From positions 16,493,956 through 16,557,955 of the forward strand of contig OX457029.1 in assembly GCA_949752745.1 (NCBI GenBank): 64,000 bases of DNA. Reading direction: 5' to 3'. Below are positions 48,318 through 58,480 of the stretch, one piece after another. Below the pieces are notes generated by a model, which saw only the letters and a program-made list of their open reading frames with translations, made no database searches and had not been told where the DNA came from. Position numbers and translations under genes: made by a program. Source of the stretch: Protula sp. h YS-2021. Taxonomy: Eukaryota > Annelida > Polychaeta > Sabellida > Serpulidae. Within the stretch, counting starts at the first letter, position 1. Every line of letters begins with the position of its first letter.

Positions 48318-49526
48318 ATGTCACTTATTCATGATCAATCCTGTGAATGTAGTACTTCACCTTTAGAATGGTTTCGCATTTTACCAACACAAACAGCAGT
48401 CGAAAAAAACATCTGATGTAGAATACCAGCCCGTTATTGCTTTTAGACAAAGTGCACCAGTAGAATTCTACATACAAGCAACAACAGAAGAATATTTAGA
48501 TTTAAAAAATTCAAAACTTCACGTTACCTTTAGAATTGTAAAGAAATCAGGAGCTGGTTGTGGACCGGATGATGAAGTGGCTCGTATTAACGATATATTT
48601 TATGGATTATGAAGCAATGTGGAACTGTTTCTGAATGATCGTCTTATTTCACATAGCAACAACTTCATGGATGTACAAGCATTATTTCACACCTCATTCA
48701 TGACTCGGAAGAAAGCCTCAAGTCAGAGCGAACGCTACAGCTCATTTACAAAGATACAGCAGGGCAAATAGATTCTTTAAATGTGAAGAAGGCTAATCCA
48801 TTACAGTACATTCCCGACTTCACCATAAAAGAGAATGGACAACCCATTGCTGATCCACCTGGGAACCATGGCTTACACACACGGTAGACAACTATAGAGT
48901 TGATTTGATGGAATGTTTCCTCATGGTACGGAAAGTGCGAGCAAGCCCAGGTGTGCAAGTAGGTCATGCTGATGCACTATTGAAAATGCCAGGTAAATTC
49001 CCTATCACACGTAAGGAATGTAAAGTGGTTGCTGTACCGGCTGGATTTCGCAAATTTGTGAAAGACAACATATTTATTGGACAATTACCGAAGCGAGTTG
49101 TCATAAGTATGGTGGAAAGTTCAGCTTTTCCTGGAAGAGGAGATAAGAATCCTTACAATTTTCAACATAACAACATTAACTTTATTCAACTGTATACAGA
49201 TGGTGAGCCTGTAGCTACCAAAGCTCTCCAACCGAATATGAGTGAAAGGCTTATTTGCAATGCTATGAAACATTGATGGGTTGGATGGAGGCAAGAGCTG
49301 TATCATTAAGCGTGAAGACTGGGATAAAGGTTATGCACTCGTTGCCTTTGACTTAACACCAGACTATGATGAAAATGACCACTATGGTATAAAACATGGA
49401 AATTTAAGGTTGGAAATGAATTTTGCTGAAGGACTGCAGCATCCGACAAATATTATCATTTATGCAAAGTTTGATAATATTATTGAAATCACGCGAAGTC
49501 GAAACATTCAGTTTGACTACACATGA
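48318..49526 (+). pseudogene. Polinton double-jelly-roll major capsid protein, multiply broken
   Basis: At least five pieces: 48,318-48,416 (EWFRILPTQTAVEKN); a second frame from an A-run near 48,405 with an in-frame TGA at 48,610 followed by SNVELFLNDRLI; a third after about 48,700; then 48,905-49,276 (KYPITRKE-like segment, DNIFIGQLPKRVVISMVES, KNPYNFQHNNINFI); then 49,281-49,526 (DWDKGYALVAFDLTPDYD, GNLRLEMNFAE). These are conserved blocks of Polinton and adintovirus capsid proteins. Span and order are normal, but the frame is lost several times. Confidence 0.88.
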
Positions 49527-49948
49527 ATACGTGGCAGATTGAAGCTATTTTAAAACATGACTGTATGACTAAGGATATTTTTCATGGTGTATTTGCTATT
49601 GACCAGTTACCCACATGGCAACCGGGGACTTATGTGATTAACACGGATGAACAGGATAAGCCCGGGCAACATTGGTTGGCGGTGTATAATAAAGAGTATT
49701 TTGATTCCTATGGTATAGCACGTACAGATAAACGTATAGTTCAATTTTTAGGAAAAAACTTTGTAATGAATAGCATACCATTACAAAAGCCATTGTCAAA
49801 TGCATGTTGATTTTACTGTGTGTATTATATTTTACAACGGGCTCGAGGTGTAAGTGTAGAAAACATTCTAGAGGTACTCAGAAACAGTGACAGTGATTTT
49901 ATTGTAAAACATATGATTTATGATCGTTATAAACCTTTGTTTTATTAA
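49523..49948 (+). pseudogene. Polinton adenain-like cysteine protease, stop before catalytic Cys
   Basis: One frame runs from the ATG at 49,523 (overlapping the capsid stop) to TAA at 49,946, interrupted only by TGA at 49,808. His50 (PGQHWLAVY) and Asp61 (FDSYG) are present. The stop replaces the codon after NAC, directly before the FYCVYYIL stretch whose Cys is the expected nucleophile. The family matures virion proteins. The premature stop removes the active-site Cys. Confidence 0.88.
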
Positions 49949-50060
49949 ACGATGTGAGTTATGTATTTGTTAAGTAAACCTTTGTTTTATTAAGCAATGT
50001 GAGTTATGTATTTGTTAAGTATTTGTTAGGTATTGTTAAGTAAACCTTTTTTTATTAAGT
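49925..50060 (+). repeat. short tandem repeats after protease
   Basis: AAACCTTTGTTTTATTAA and ATGTGAGTTATGTATTTGTT recur two to three times, duplicating the end of the protease gene. Confidence 0.75.
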
Positions 50061-50285
50061 ATTTGTTAAGTATTTGTTATTTATACAAATATACAAATAT
50101 ATTCAAATATACATTCAACTTTATTTTACATTGTTTAACACATGAATGAATACATTAAATACATTATTTAACTACATTAAACATTAATAAGTGTGATATA
50201 ACAAAAATTACACTTCTGACACATACAAGAAAATTACGTTTGTTCTTTACAGTTTTTATCATAGTTGAGCACTTCATACAACTTG
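50061..50285. other. spacer between convergent Polinton genes
   Basis: AT-rich, with ATACAAATATA repeats. It is where the polymerase palm region would be expected on minus but no such motif (N-L-Y-G, K-x-x-x-N-S, D-T-D) is found here. Confidence 0.55.
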
Positions 50286-50287
50286 GT

Positions 50288-53200
50288 TTACATAATGTAG
50301 CTGTCTGGTTGGGTGGGATCATAAGTACTTAAATATTTATTATTTGCCTTGGCGTACTTGTGACTTATCATTGAGATTCCACTACGTATGCCTTGCTCTA
50401 TCATTTGATACATATCAATGTCATTAATTACAGATAATGCAACATCTGTATGTCGGAGCATAGCGTCCCATGACAGGCCTGGAGCTGTATAATAATGTGC
50501 TGGATCCAATTCGTAAGTGGTTAAACACAGTTGTCGAAAATTTTCAAACACATCAGCTAATAACATGACGTCTGTTTTTAAGTACAAATCATGGTAGTCT
50601 CCTAATGTATGACAATTAAATGTCTCCCATACATTCTGTGCATGTTTATAGTCGTCCTCACTGATACCTTCTTCACTCAATGTACTGTAAAATACATCCT
50701 GTGGAGAAAGGCTGGATACATAAAATTTATTGGGTCCATCCACAAAATCATATGGGTATACTCCTTTTCTCAACAACAAATCTTGTTGGTGACTGTTTTC
50801 AATGGTTGATGTCATAATCTGAAATTTTGTTTTACCTTCGTTTGCTAAGTTGTTCACCAGCTTTTGCAGAGAGGCTCCCATAAATTGAAAAAAGTCAATG
50901 AACCGTAAATTATCTAATGAAAAGGATATGTACTTTTCAGTGGTGTTTGGAATAACACGTAGTTTACTTTCCTTAAACTGTCCAATCTTCTCCATAATGA
51001 AATGGCTGTCATACCCACGTAAGTTGTGAAATACAACTGGTATGATAAATGAATCCTCCTGACCCTGACTCTTTTTCATTAAACGGTATTGTAAATTACA
51101 GTTACTGTGAGCAGCACCGCGGTAGAGTCCGGTAACATGGTCATGAGCTCGCACTCGGTCAGATCTTAAGGTAGTATGACAAATAAAACAAGTGGTTGCA
51201 GTTTCAAAATCATGGATGTTTTCTGGTGTCATTTCCAAAGGCTTCGCATTCATCAAAATATCTGTGATCCGATCTTTTTCCTCCATCAATTTCTGTAAGA
51301 ATACATTAGCAACATTGTCTCCTCGATACAGTAGTGGTCGTCTTGAATATTTAGCATCAGTACTAACAAAAACGTAAGCAAAACTGTTTGCTTTATGATG
51401 TTGATACTTAACACCATCCTCTTCTCTTTCGGTAAAGCATTCAAAATCGGCGTATATGATAAATGGTATCTTTTGCTGCTTAGCAATACCTTTGAATTGA
51501 ATGACTAAATCTTCTTCTTTCTCAGGAAAAGTCAATCGTTGTGTTTGATTTTTCATGCAGACTACCTTATGCTTATCCAGCAAATCTTCTCGAGTAAATA
51601 CATGGAGGCAGTTGAAACAGTAATACATACGTCCTTTATATTTCGTACGTGCATGCATAAGCATATTAAAATCCCGAATCAAACAATAGTGGATGCGTTC
51701 TCCCTTGCTGATAAGTAATAAATTAATTTGTGTCTCGTAATTATATTTACTCAAATAAATTGGTACTACATTGTTTTTGTCATACCCAAACACATTTATA
51801 AATAAGCTGTTGTTCTTCTTAAAGGTTGGTACTTCACGTATAGGTGTTGGAAAGGATATATTGCTCACGTTGAGCTCTTTTTCATAGTTCATATAATTAT
51901 GCACCCTGTTCGCATTTTTATCTTTCACATGAAGATGTGCCAAGACTGACCATAAAAAACACTTTTGGTCCTTGTTTTTAATGTTCACAATGGCTCGTGT
52001 TCTCACCAATGGTTGAGGTAATGGTAAATAAGAAGACCTTACCAGTGGATCATATGTAGCGGTATGCACTTCAATGTTGTTCACTTTATCTAAATGCCAA
52101 CCTGAACCCTCACGCTCAAATTCTTAAAACTTTGTATGTAGTGTTTGAAATACTTCAGATAATGCATTTTGAATTTCCTCAGGTTGTAGTGCAGTATATG
52201 TTTTACTCCCTTGATAAATTTTATAGGTTTTTGCTAACATATTCCTTTCTTCGTTTTTCACCATTTTGCTAAATACTGCGTGTAGAGTGACATACCATTT
52301 TATTCCTCCTGTTATATCTTCCTTTAAATAATGTTCAATGTCAGGTTCCAATTCCTTCAAAGTCATTAAAATATCATGATCATGTTTAGGCTGAAACACC
52401 TTTTCTCTCGCATGGTTTTGCATACTTTTTCGATACCCGCGACCCACTTGTGAGACGTGTTGCTGTTTGTTCCTCATACTACATACTAATCGACGCTGTC
52501 CGAGAAGCTTGCTACTGTTAAACATTTTACCACAATTTGTGCAGATTAGAGTAAGGCGTTGGTGATTAGCTTGATGATGTTGTTGTAGCTTCTGACGAGA
52601 GCTAAAGTGTCGACTGCATATGCAGCAATAGTGTTTCATGGTACTTCTCTGCCTTGTCTTATGGTCTTGCGTCATGTCATTGTCAGTATTTTCTTGTGTT
52701 ATATCATTGTCTGTATTTTCTTCCGTCATCTCGTCGTCTGCATTTTCTTTGTAATGTAATAAATGTGCACGCAATTTACCTCCTGGTGCTTGATATATGC
52801 GTCTTTTAGCATATGGGTCTATGTCTTCAATTGACGAAGTATTAGTATGTACAGCACGCTCTTTGAACTTATTATCAGTAATTGGTACATGCTCCATTAC
52901 ATCAAGTTCCTCTTCATTAATAGGTAAGGACGCACACTAATCCTGCACTACCACACTATCCATAACATTAAGTTCCTGTTCAGTAATGGGTAATCGAGAA
53001 CAAACATACTCGTCCTCCTCCAGTGATGTATGCACCATTACATCAAGTTCCTGTTCAGTAATGGGTAAGGGAGACTAAACATACTCATGCTCCTCCTCCT
53101 CCTGTGCTGCACGCTCCATCACATTAGTTTCCTGTTCATTGATAGGTAGTAATGCATACTCCTCCTGCACTACTGCACGATCCATAACATTAAGTTCCTG

Positions 53201-53404
53201 TTCAGTGATGGGTAAGGGAGACCAAACATACTCATCCTCCTCCTCCTCCTGTGCTGTACGCTCCATCACATTAGTTTCCTGTTCATTGTTGGATAAGGAA
53301 ATTTCCCTTAACTTGTTGAGAACATTCTCAATACCGATAAAATCCACCTCTGCTGTTGCACCAATAGCAATCAACCGATTAATTTCAGCTAAAAAGTCAT
53401 CCAT
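50288..53404 (-). pseudogene. Polinton protein-primed DNA polymerase B, palm missing, three in-frame stops
   Basis: One frame from the ATG at 53,404 to 50,288 contains TAG at 53,075 and 52,937 and TAA at 52,124. In order: acidic tandem repeats (LPITEQELNVM units, about 52,900-53,330), two C2H2-like fingers (CCICSRHFSSRQKL, CTNCGKMF), the family's CFLWSVLA block, a zinc-binding segment, exonuclease motifs YADFECF, HNLRGYDSH and YLKTDVMLLADV, and an endonuclease-VII-like CHTTL, RAHDHVTGLYRG, HSNCN insert between the first two. It stops at PTQPDSYIM, just before polymerase motif A. The polymerising palm and thumb are absent. Replication of this copy is therefore not possible without another source. 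Confidence 0.9.
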
Positions 53405-54830
53405 TCTAAGTCTTCATACACGTCAACTAGAAAAAGTAACACTTCATCCAGTTCAGTTAAAATTTGCTTTCGTTGTCTGTAACAGTGTTATACATACACC
53501 AATATACACGAAATGATAAACAGCATTGTCTCTCTAGAGTATAACGAACTTTAATATCTGCATACATAATTATTGTTTGCCCGTTACATGCTCTTATATA
53601 CACTTGGAGATGAAAGTGACTTTGAAGAAATTAGGTCAAGGTTAAAAGTACATGTGAACTTTGCTGGAAGTGTCCTCGACGAATGAGGTCAAGGTTATAG
53701 TGTCCTTACAATATTAGGTCATGGTCAAAAGTACACCTTTAATTTAGCGAGTGTCCTTGAAAAATGAGGTCAAGGTTATAGTACAATTGACAAAATTAGC
53801 TCACGGTCAAAATTACATGTGCACTTTAACAAAAAGAAATTTTTAGCATATGGCGTCATCCGTCATCTATAAATAATTTAAGTCTTACTGTATACTATGA
53901 TGAAAAGATTGTTGAAATTGACCGAGTAGTTTTAGAGATATGTGTGTTCAAAATTTTGAGCAAATGACGTCATTAATGACGTCATAAGTGACGTCACCAA
54001 TACAAATTTAAAGGCTTCGTAAATAGTATGGTAAAAGAAGGTTGAAATTTACTGAGTAGTTTTTGAAATATATGCGTTTGAAATTTTGAGTAAATGTTGT
54101 CATCTGTGGCATCACTAGTGACGTCATCTATAAACACTTCAAGTCTTCCTGAATACTATGGTGAAAAGATGGCTGAAATCGGCTGAGTAGTTATAAAGTT
54201 ATGTTCGATTAAAATATTAGCAGATGACATCATCCGTGACGTCATAAATGAGGTCAATGACGTCCGAAGGGGATGACGTAAGTACATGTGTGATTTGACG
54301 AACGTGCCTTGATGGTATGACGAAATCATGCACGTTGGAACGTGCTCAGATGGGATGATGAAAGTACATACGTTTTTGACGAAAGTGTCCTTGACGAAAT
54401 TAGGTCAAGGTTACAGTGTCCTTGACGATATTAGGTCAAGGTCAAAGGTACGCGTGTACTTTGACGAAAGTGTCCTTAGCGAAATAAGGTCAAGGTTACT
54501 CTACAGTGTACTTGACCTTCACTGGGGTTTGACGAAACTGTTTCGTCGTTGGGGGTCTGACGGAACTGTTTCGTCAAACCCCATGAGGGTTTGACGAAAG
54601 TGTTTTTATACCACTTCCGGAAACAGTTTTCATACCTCTGGGGGTTTGAAAACACATACCAGGTGGGTGGGTTCAGATCCTTCACTCTTCATTCACATAG
54701 CGCGCGGTTTTTTACCATTTCTAGGAAACTGTGCCCATACCCGCGCAGGTTTGAGCACAGGTGCGTTCAAACACCTCAAAATGGGGGTATGAGCACACTT
54801 TCCGGAAGTGAATGTAAATTATTTACTTGT
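53405..54830. repeat. Polinton subterminal region with diverged TIR-like repeats
   Basis: No gene. Phrases of the terminal repeat (GAGGTCAAGGTTATAGTGTCC, TCCTTGACGAAAT, TTCCGGAAGTGAATGTAAATT, GTATGAGCACA) recur here in diverged form, and an inverted pair GGGGTTTGACGAAACTG / CAGTTTCGTCAAACCCC-like lies at about 54,524-54,582. A set of CRE palindromes lies at 53,965-54,244. Confidence 0.7.
53965..53996. promoter_or_regulatory. three CRE palindromes TGACGTCA at 12-bp spacing
   Basis: TGACGTCA starts at 53,965, 53,977 and 53,989, with further copies at 54,120 and 54,237 and one at 43,194 near the opposite end. The motif is the canonical CREB/ATF palindrome. Presence is seen. A promoter role for the minus-strand polymerase gene is inferred. 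Confidence 0.55.
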
Positions 54831-55085
54831 TTATTTATTTTTATTTGTTTATTTATTTCTTTATTTATTTTTATTTTTTATTTTTTTTTTCATTCGTTTA
54901 TTTACTTTATCTTTTATTTAGTTATTTTTTTACTTGGTTATTTATTTTTTTATTAATTTGCTTATTTGTTAATTTATTTTTCATATTTTATTGTTTTTTG
55001 TTTGTTTATTTTATCTTTTATTTGTTTAATGTTTTACTTGTTTATTAATTTATTTTTATTTTATTTTTATTTGTTTATTTATTTT
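54828..55085. repeat. T-rich (TTTA/TTTG)n low-complexity tract
   Basis: About 260 bp of TTTATTTATTTTTATTTG-like sequence next to the right terminal repeat. Long frames here are artefacts of stop-free T-rich DNA. Confidence 0.9.
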
Positions 55086-55560
55086 TTTTAGTTGTTTATT
55101 ATTTTTATTTATTTCAGGTGGAGACCCGTAAATAGGGGGATGAAAACAGTGTGCTTGAATGAGGCCAAGGTTATAGTGTCCTTGACATGCACTGTTCTTG
55201 AATGAGGTCAAGGTTATAGTGTCCTTGACAAAATCAGGTCAAGGTCAAATGTACACGAGTCTGGATGAAATGACGAAAGTGTCCTTGACGAAATGAGATC
55301 AAAGTTAAAAGTACACGTGCCAAGATGGGATTACGAAAGTACATGACCAAATCATGCGTCATTTCGTCTCTCACTGCTTTGACGAAATAATTTACATTCA
55401 CTTCCGGAAACTGTGCTCATACACGCGCGGGTTTCAAAAGAGATGTGCTCAAACCCGTACGGGTTTCAGCACACCTGTGCTCAAACCCGTACGGGTTTCA
55501 AAACACCTGTAAATACAGGTTTGAGCACACGTGTGCTCAAACCCGTATTTATATACTACT
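55086..55560 (-). repeat. Polinton right terminal inverted repeat
   Basis: Inverse of 42,431-42,888, ending in CCCGTATTTATATACTACT. Slightly longer (about 475 bp) because it retains an extra palindrome GTGTGCTCAAACC near the tip. Confidence 0.95.
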
Positions 55561-55659
55561 TACTGACAATTCACCGACCGGCAACTCACCTCTATCGGCA
55601 AAAGACCACCGGCAAATCATCGACCGGGAGATCCCATAGATCCGGTAAAAACCATTTTC

Positions 55660-56575
55660 TCATTAAAATCTTAATTAGCTCTAGGGAAATAATCTTGCTG
55701 TCTTAAAATTTTGAATGGCCGAAGCGGACATCAGTACCTACCAACTGTAATATGTTTTGATGGTTCGCAGACAATTAATTTGTTATTGAAATGTCAACTA
55801 GCGCCAAGTATATGGCCTTTCTCTCGTGCGCACATCGTGCGCACATTAGTTCGTGTTACATTTTTGTGAAAAGTTAATCAAAATATTTACGACAAAATTT
55901 TTTAGTGATATCAGAACTGACACAGATAAAAAAGTCTTGCTTACTTAAAATTTTGATGAACGGTAGCAAATGCTGCTCTCTACCTTGCTATTATTTTTTG
56001 TTGATGATTCCCCAAACATTGGCGGAAATATTGGCGAAAAAATTTTTTTCATATGAATAGTCTTACTGCCTTGAAATACTGGCGAAAGTAGCGGTGATGT
56101 GTACTTACCTGGTTATTGCTTTTTTTAATTTGCCAAAAACTGACGGAAGTATTGGCGAAAAGTAGGTTTCTTCTAACGCTGACGCTAGGAATATTATCCT
56201 ATCATGGCAAGTTTTTAACTAACGGAAGCAGACACCAGCACTTATTAAGTTAGCATTTTTTGTTTGTGGTTTGCCAATTTTAGGAAATATTGGCGAAAAA
56301 ATCATTTTCTTAATGATATCTTAAATAATGCCAGGTACATGGCCTGACTCTGTTGAAATTTTAAAGGTAGCGAGCATTGGTACCTCACCTGGCTATAATT
56401 TTTTGGATTCACCAGAAGTTAGCGGAAGAATAGGGTGAAAACACACTTTTTTGTAAAATCTTAACTGACGCCAGAGAAATATTTTTACTGTCTTGAAATA
56501 TTGGTTAAAGATGTCTTGCTTTTATTTGCTATTCTTTTTTAAAGATTTTAACAAAACTGGCGGTGTTTCTTTTAC
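55660..56575. repeat. diverged tandem repeat, about 120-bp unit, right part
   Basis: Continuation of the 40,800-41,475 family: units with TTTTGAATGGCCGAAGCGGA, CTTACCTGGTTATTG, CCAAAAACTGACGGAA and TATTGGCGAAAA. Confidence 0.65.
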
Positions 56576-56727
56576 TTGCAGATATTGTTCGGTGTCTGCA
56601 TCCCGCGTTCCGTCATCATCAGTAGTGGACCTTTTAGAGTTGGTAGAGCCCTTTAAACACTAGACCTTCCCAATGGCGGACCTGCAGGAGTCATGACGTC
56701 CCACATTCAGGAACGCGGTGGCACAAT

Positions 56728-57168
56728 CATGATGGTGACCAGTGCGCTTCCTGTCTTCTTAGCCATATCCAGTTTGATGTTCTCTCACAAGGGTCTTCAC
56801 AGATTTTGATCAGTCTTTTGCGGTTGTTACCACCTATGCTGAGCATCTTTCTCATAGTCCACATCGACTTTACAACAAAACCTCTGCATCCCGTCTCTAT
56901 AGGTGTTCACCAAGCTTTCCAACCTTTCCTCTCGCATTCAGTCTTTAATTCTTCATATTTGGTTCTTTTCCTGTAATGAGCTGCATCCAACCTCTCTTCC
57001 CATGGTATTGTTAGCTCGATCATGATGAACTGCTTCCTGGCGACTGACTATATGACAATATCTGGTCTCAATGACGTATGGACTATTTCCGCTGGGAATT
57101 GTAATCTTTGCTTCAGATCCGCTCACATCTGCCAGTCACATGCTGTTGCCAATATCCCGTCACTTTCG
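56728..57168 (-). pseudogene. non-LTR retroelement C-terminal domain remnant
   Basis: The minus frame gives VHTSLRPDIVI, then MIELTIPWEERLDAA, KRTKYEELKTECERKGW, ETGCRGFVV and SNWIWLRR, the region that follows the reverse transcriptase in many invertebrate LINEs (L-R-P-D, E-L-T-x-P-x-E, K-Y, G-x-R-G-F, W-L-W-x-R). Three in-frame stops and no reverse transcriptase in reach, so it is a truncated relic. Confidence 0.75.
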
Positions 57169-57299
57169 TACGGTAATATTGGACTAAAACAGATTTTGTT
57201 TAAATATAACTTTATCCTCTCCTAGGATCTTTGTGGAAACGTCATGAAATTCTGGTGTAGTGAGGGGTGGGGGTAAATAGATATCAGGAAAAAAACATT

Positions 57300-58480
57300 T
57301 TTTTATTAAAATTTAAACATATCAGAGGACACAGGGTAGCCACAGGTCAGGAAAAACCTTAAAGGTCAGGAAAACAATTTCGAGTCAGGAAAAGTTAGAA
57401 AATGGCCAGAAAGTCAGGAAAAGTTATTTCGATTTTTTTTTAATTTTAATTTCTGTCAAAACAAGCATTAATCTATAGAATGCCATTTTCACATTTATTT
57501 GGGAATTATTGATATCAAAAATTAATTTTTGATTTCAAAAATGGATTTTTTATCAAGAATTCATTTTTCATCTCAAAAAATCCATATTTTGATATCAAGA
57601 ATTCATTTTTGCTATCTGTAATTGTATATTTTTGATATCTCTAAATGTGTTATTGATCTCAAAAAAAAAACAATTCTTGATATAAATAAATATTTAGAGA
57701 TATCAAGAATATTTATTGATATCAAAAATGATTTGATGATATCTAAAATCTTTTGTTAAAGATTTTTTAGAATTAATTCTTGATAGCAAAAACGAAATAT
57801 TTGAGAGCAAAGTATCAATTATGAGCTCAATAATTTATTTTCTTTTTATTGATGTGAAGAATTTATTTTAGATATCATTATTTCAGAATGAGGCCTTTTT
57901 AATTTATATTTTGAAATCTACAAGTGATTTGTTGATCTTAAAAAAAATATTTTTGATATAAAAATTTCATTCTATTTTTATATATAAAATTCAGAAGAAC
58001 AGATCTGTAAATAAAATGATTGGTCCTTTTGTACATAATATGTCTTTTAATTTTTTACTGTACAAAAAAGAAGCACCTCTTGACCTGAAAAACTGTGTTA
58101 CTATTAGTGATCTAAATAATTCAAGTTTACATCTCCAAAGTTTATTTGACCCTTAGTTAAATTTTATATAAATATGTGTCTTCCTTAAGATTTTTTAAGT
58201 TTGTAAAATCGATTTTTTTTATCTCAAAAATATATTTTTGCCATCTAAAATTCAATTATTGATAGCAAAATATAAATTAATGAGATCTACATTGATTTAT
58301 TGATATCTTTAATTATATCAAAAATAAGCATTAAATCTTAAAACGGCATTCCATAATTATCGTCTTAGACTTATTGCGTCTATAAAAAAACTATGCATAA
58401 TTGATTCCAGTAATGAAAATAAACCTTTTTGTACATCAACACGCAGTTGTCTATTTATCATTAAACTGATGCCTTAGTTC
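57300..58480. repeat. AT-rich block of GATATC-centred short palindromes
   Basis: Dozens of variants of TTTTTGATATCAAAAAT and related TGATATCAAGAATT alternate over about 900 bp, preceded by GGTCAGGAAAA repeats (57,350-57,425). No gene. The function, if any, is unknown. Confidence 0.6.

Larger units (their letters stand above)
42431..55560. mobile_element. Polinton/Maverick (adintovirus-like) element, 13.1 kb, decayed
   Basis: Bounded by terminal inverted repeats that begin AGTAGTATATAAATACGGG at both ends. Immediate flanks are TACCGG (left) and TACTGA (right), a possible 6-bp target duplication with two changes. 6 bp is the family norm. Gene order on plus: PC4-like proteins, integrase, packaging ATPase, PX-like, coiled-coil, penton, minor virion protein, major capsid, protease. 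On minus: protein-primed DNA polymerase. The set equals a small virus-like Polinton. Nearly every gene has a frameshift or stop, so this copy is inactive. Confidence 0.93.
41476..55637. mobile_element. foldback element FB-F, split by the Polinton
   Basis: Left arm about 41,476-41,560 (CCGGTGGATGATTCACCGGT, GTATTTGCCGGTCAGTGATT). The right arm is interrupted: 42,370-42,430 (CACCGGCAATTCACCTGCAG) and 55,561-55,637 (CACCGACCGGCAACTCACC, ACCGGCAAATCATCGACCGG) are the two halves and are inverse to the left arm. The core holds a MULE transposase fragment. Removing the Polinton leaves an element of about 1 kb. Terminal positions are approximate and no target duplication was found. Confidence 0.65.

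Noticed and set aside
54591..55048. Hydrophobic frames of 121 and 73 codons resembling membrane proteins
   Set aside because: They are translations of the T-rich (TTTA)n tract.
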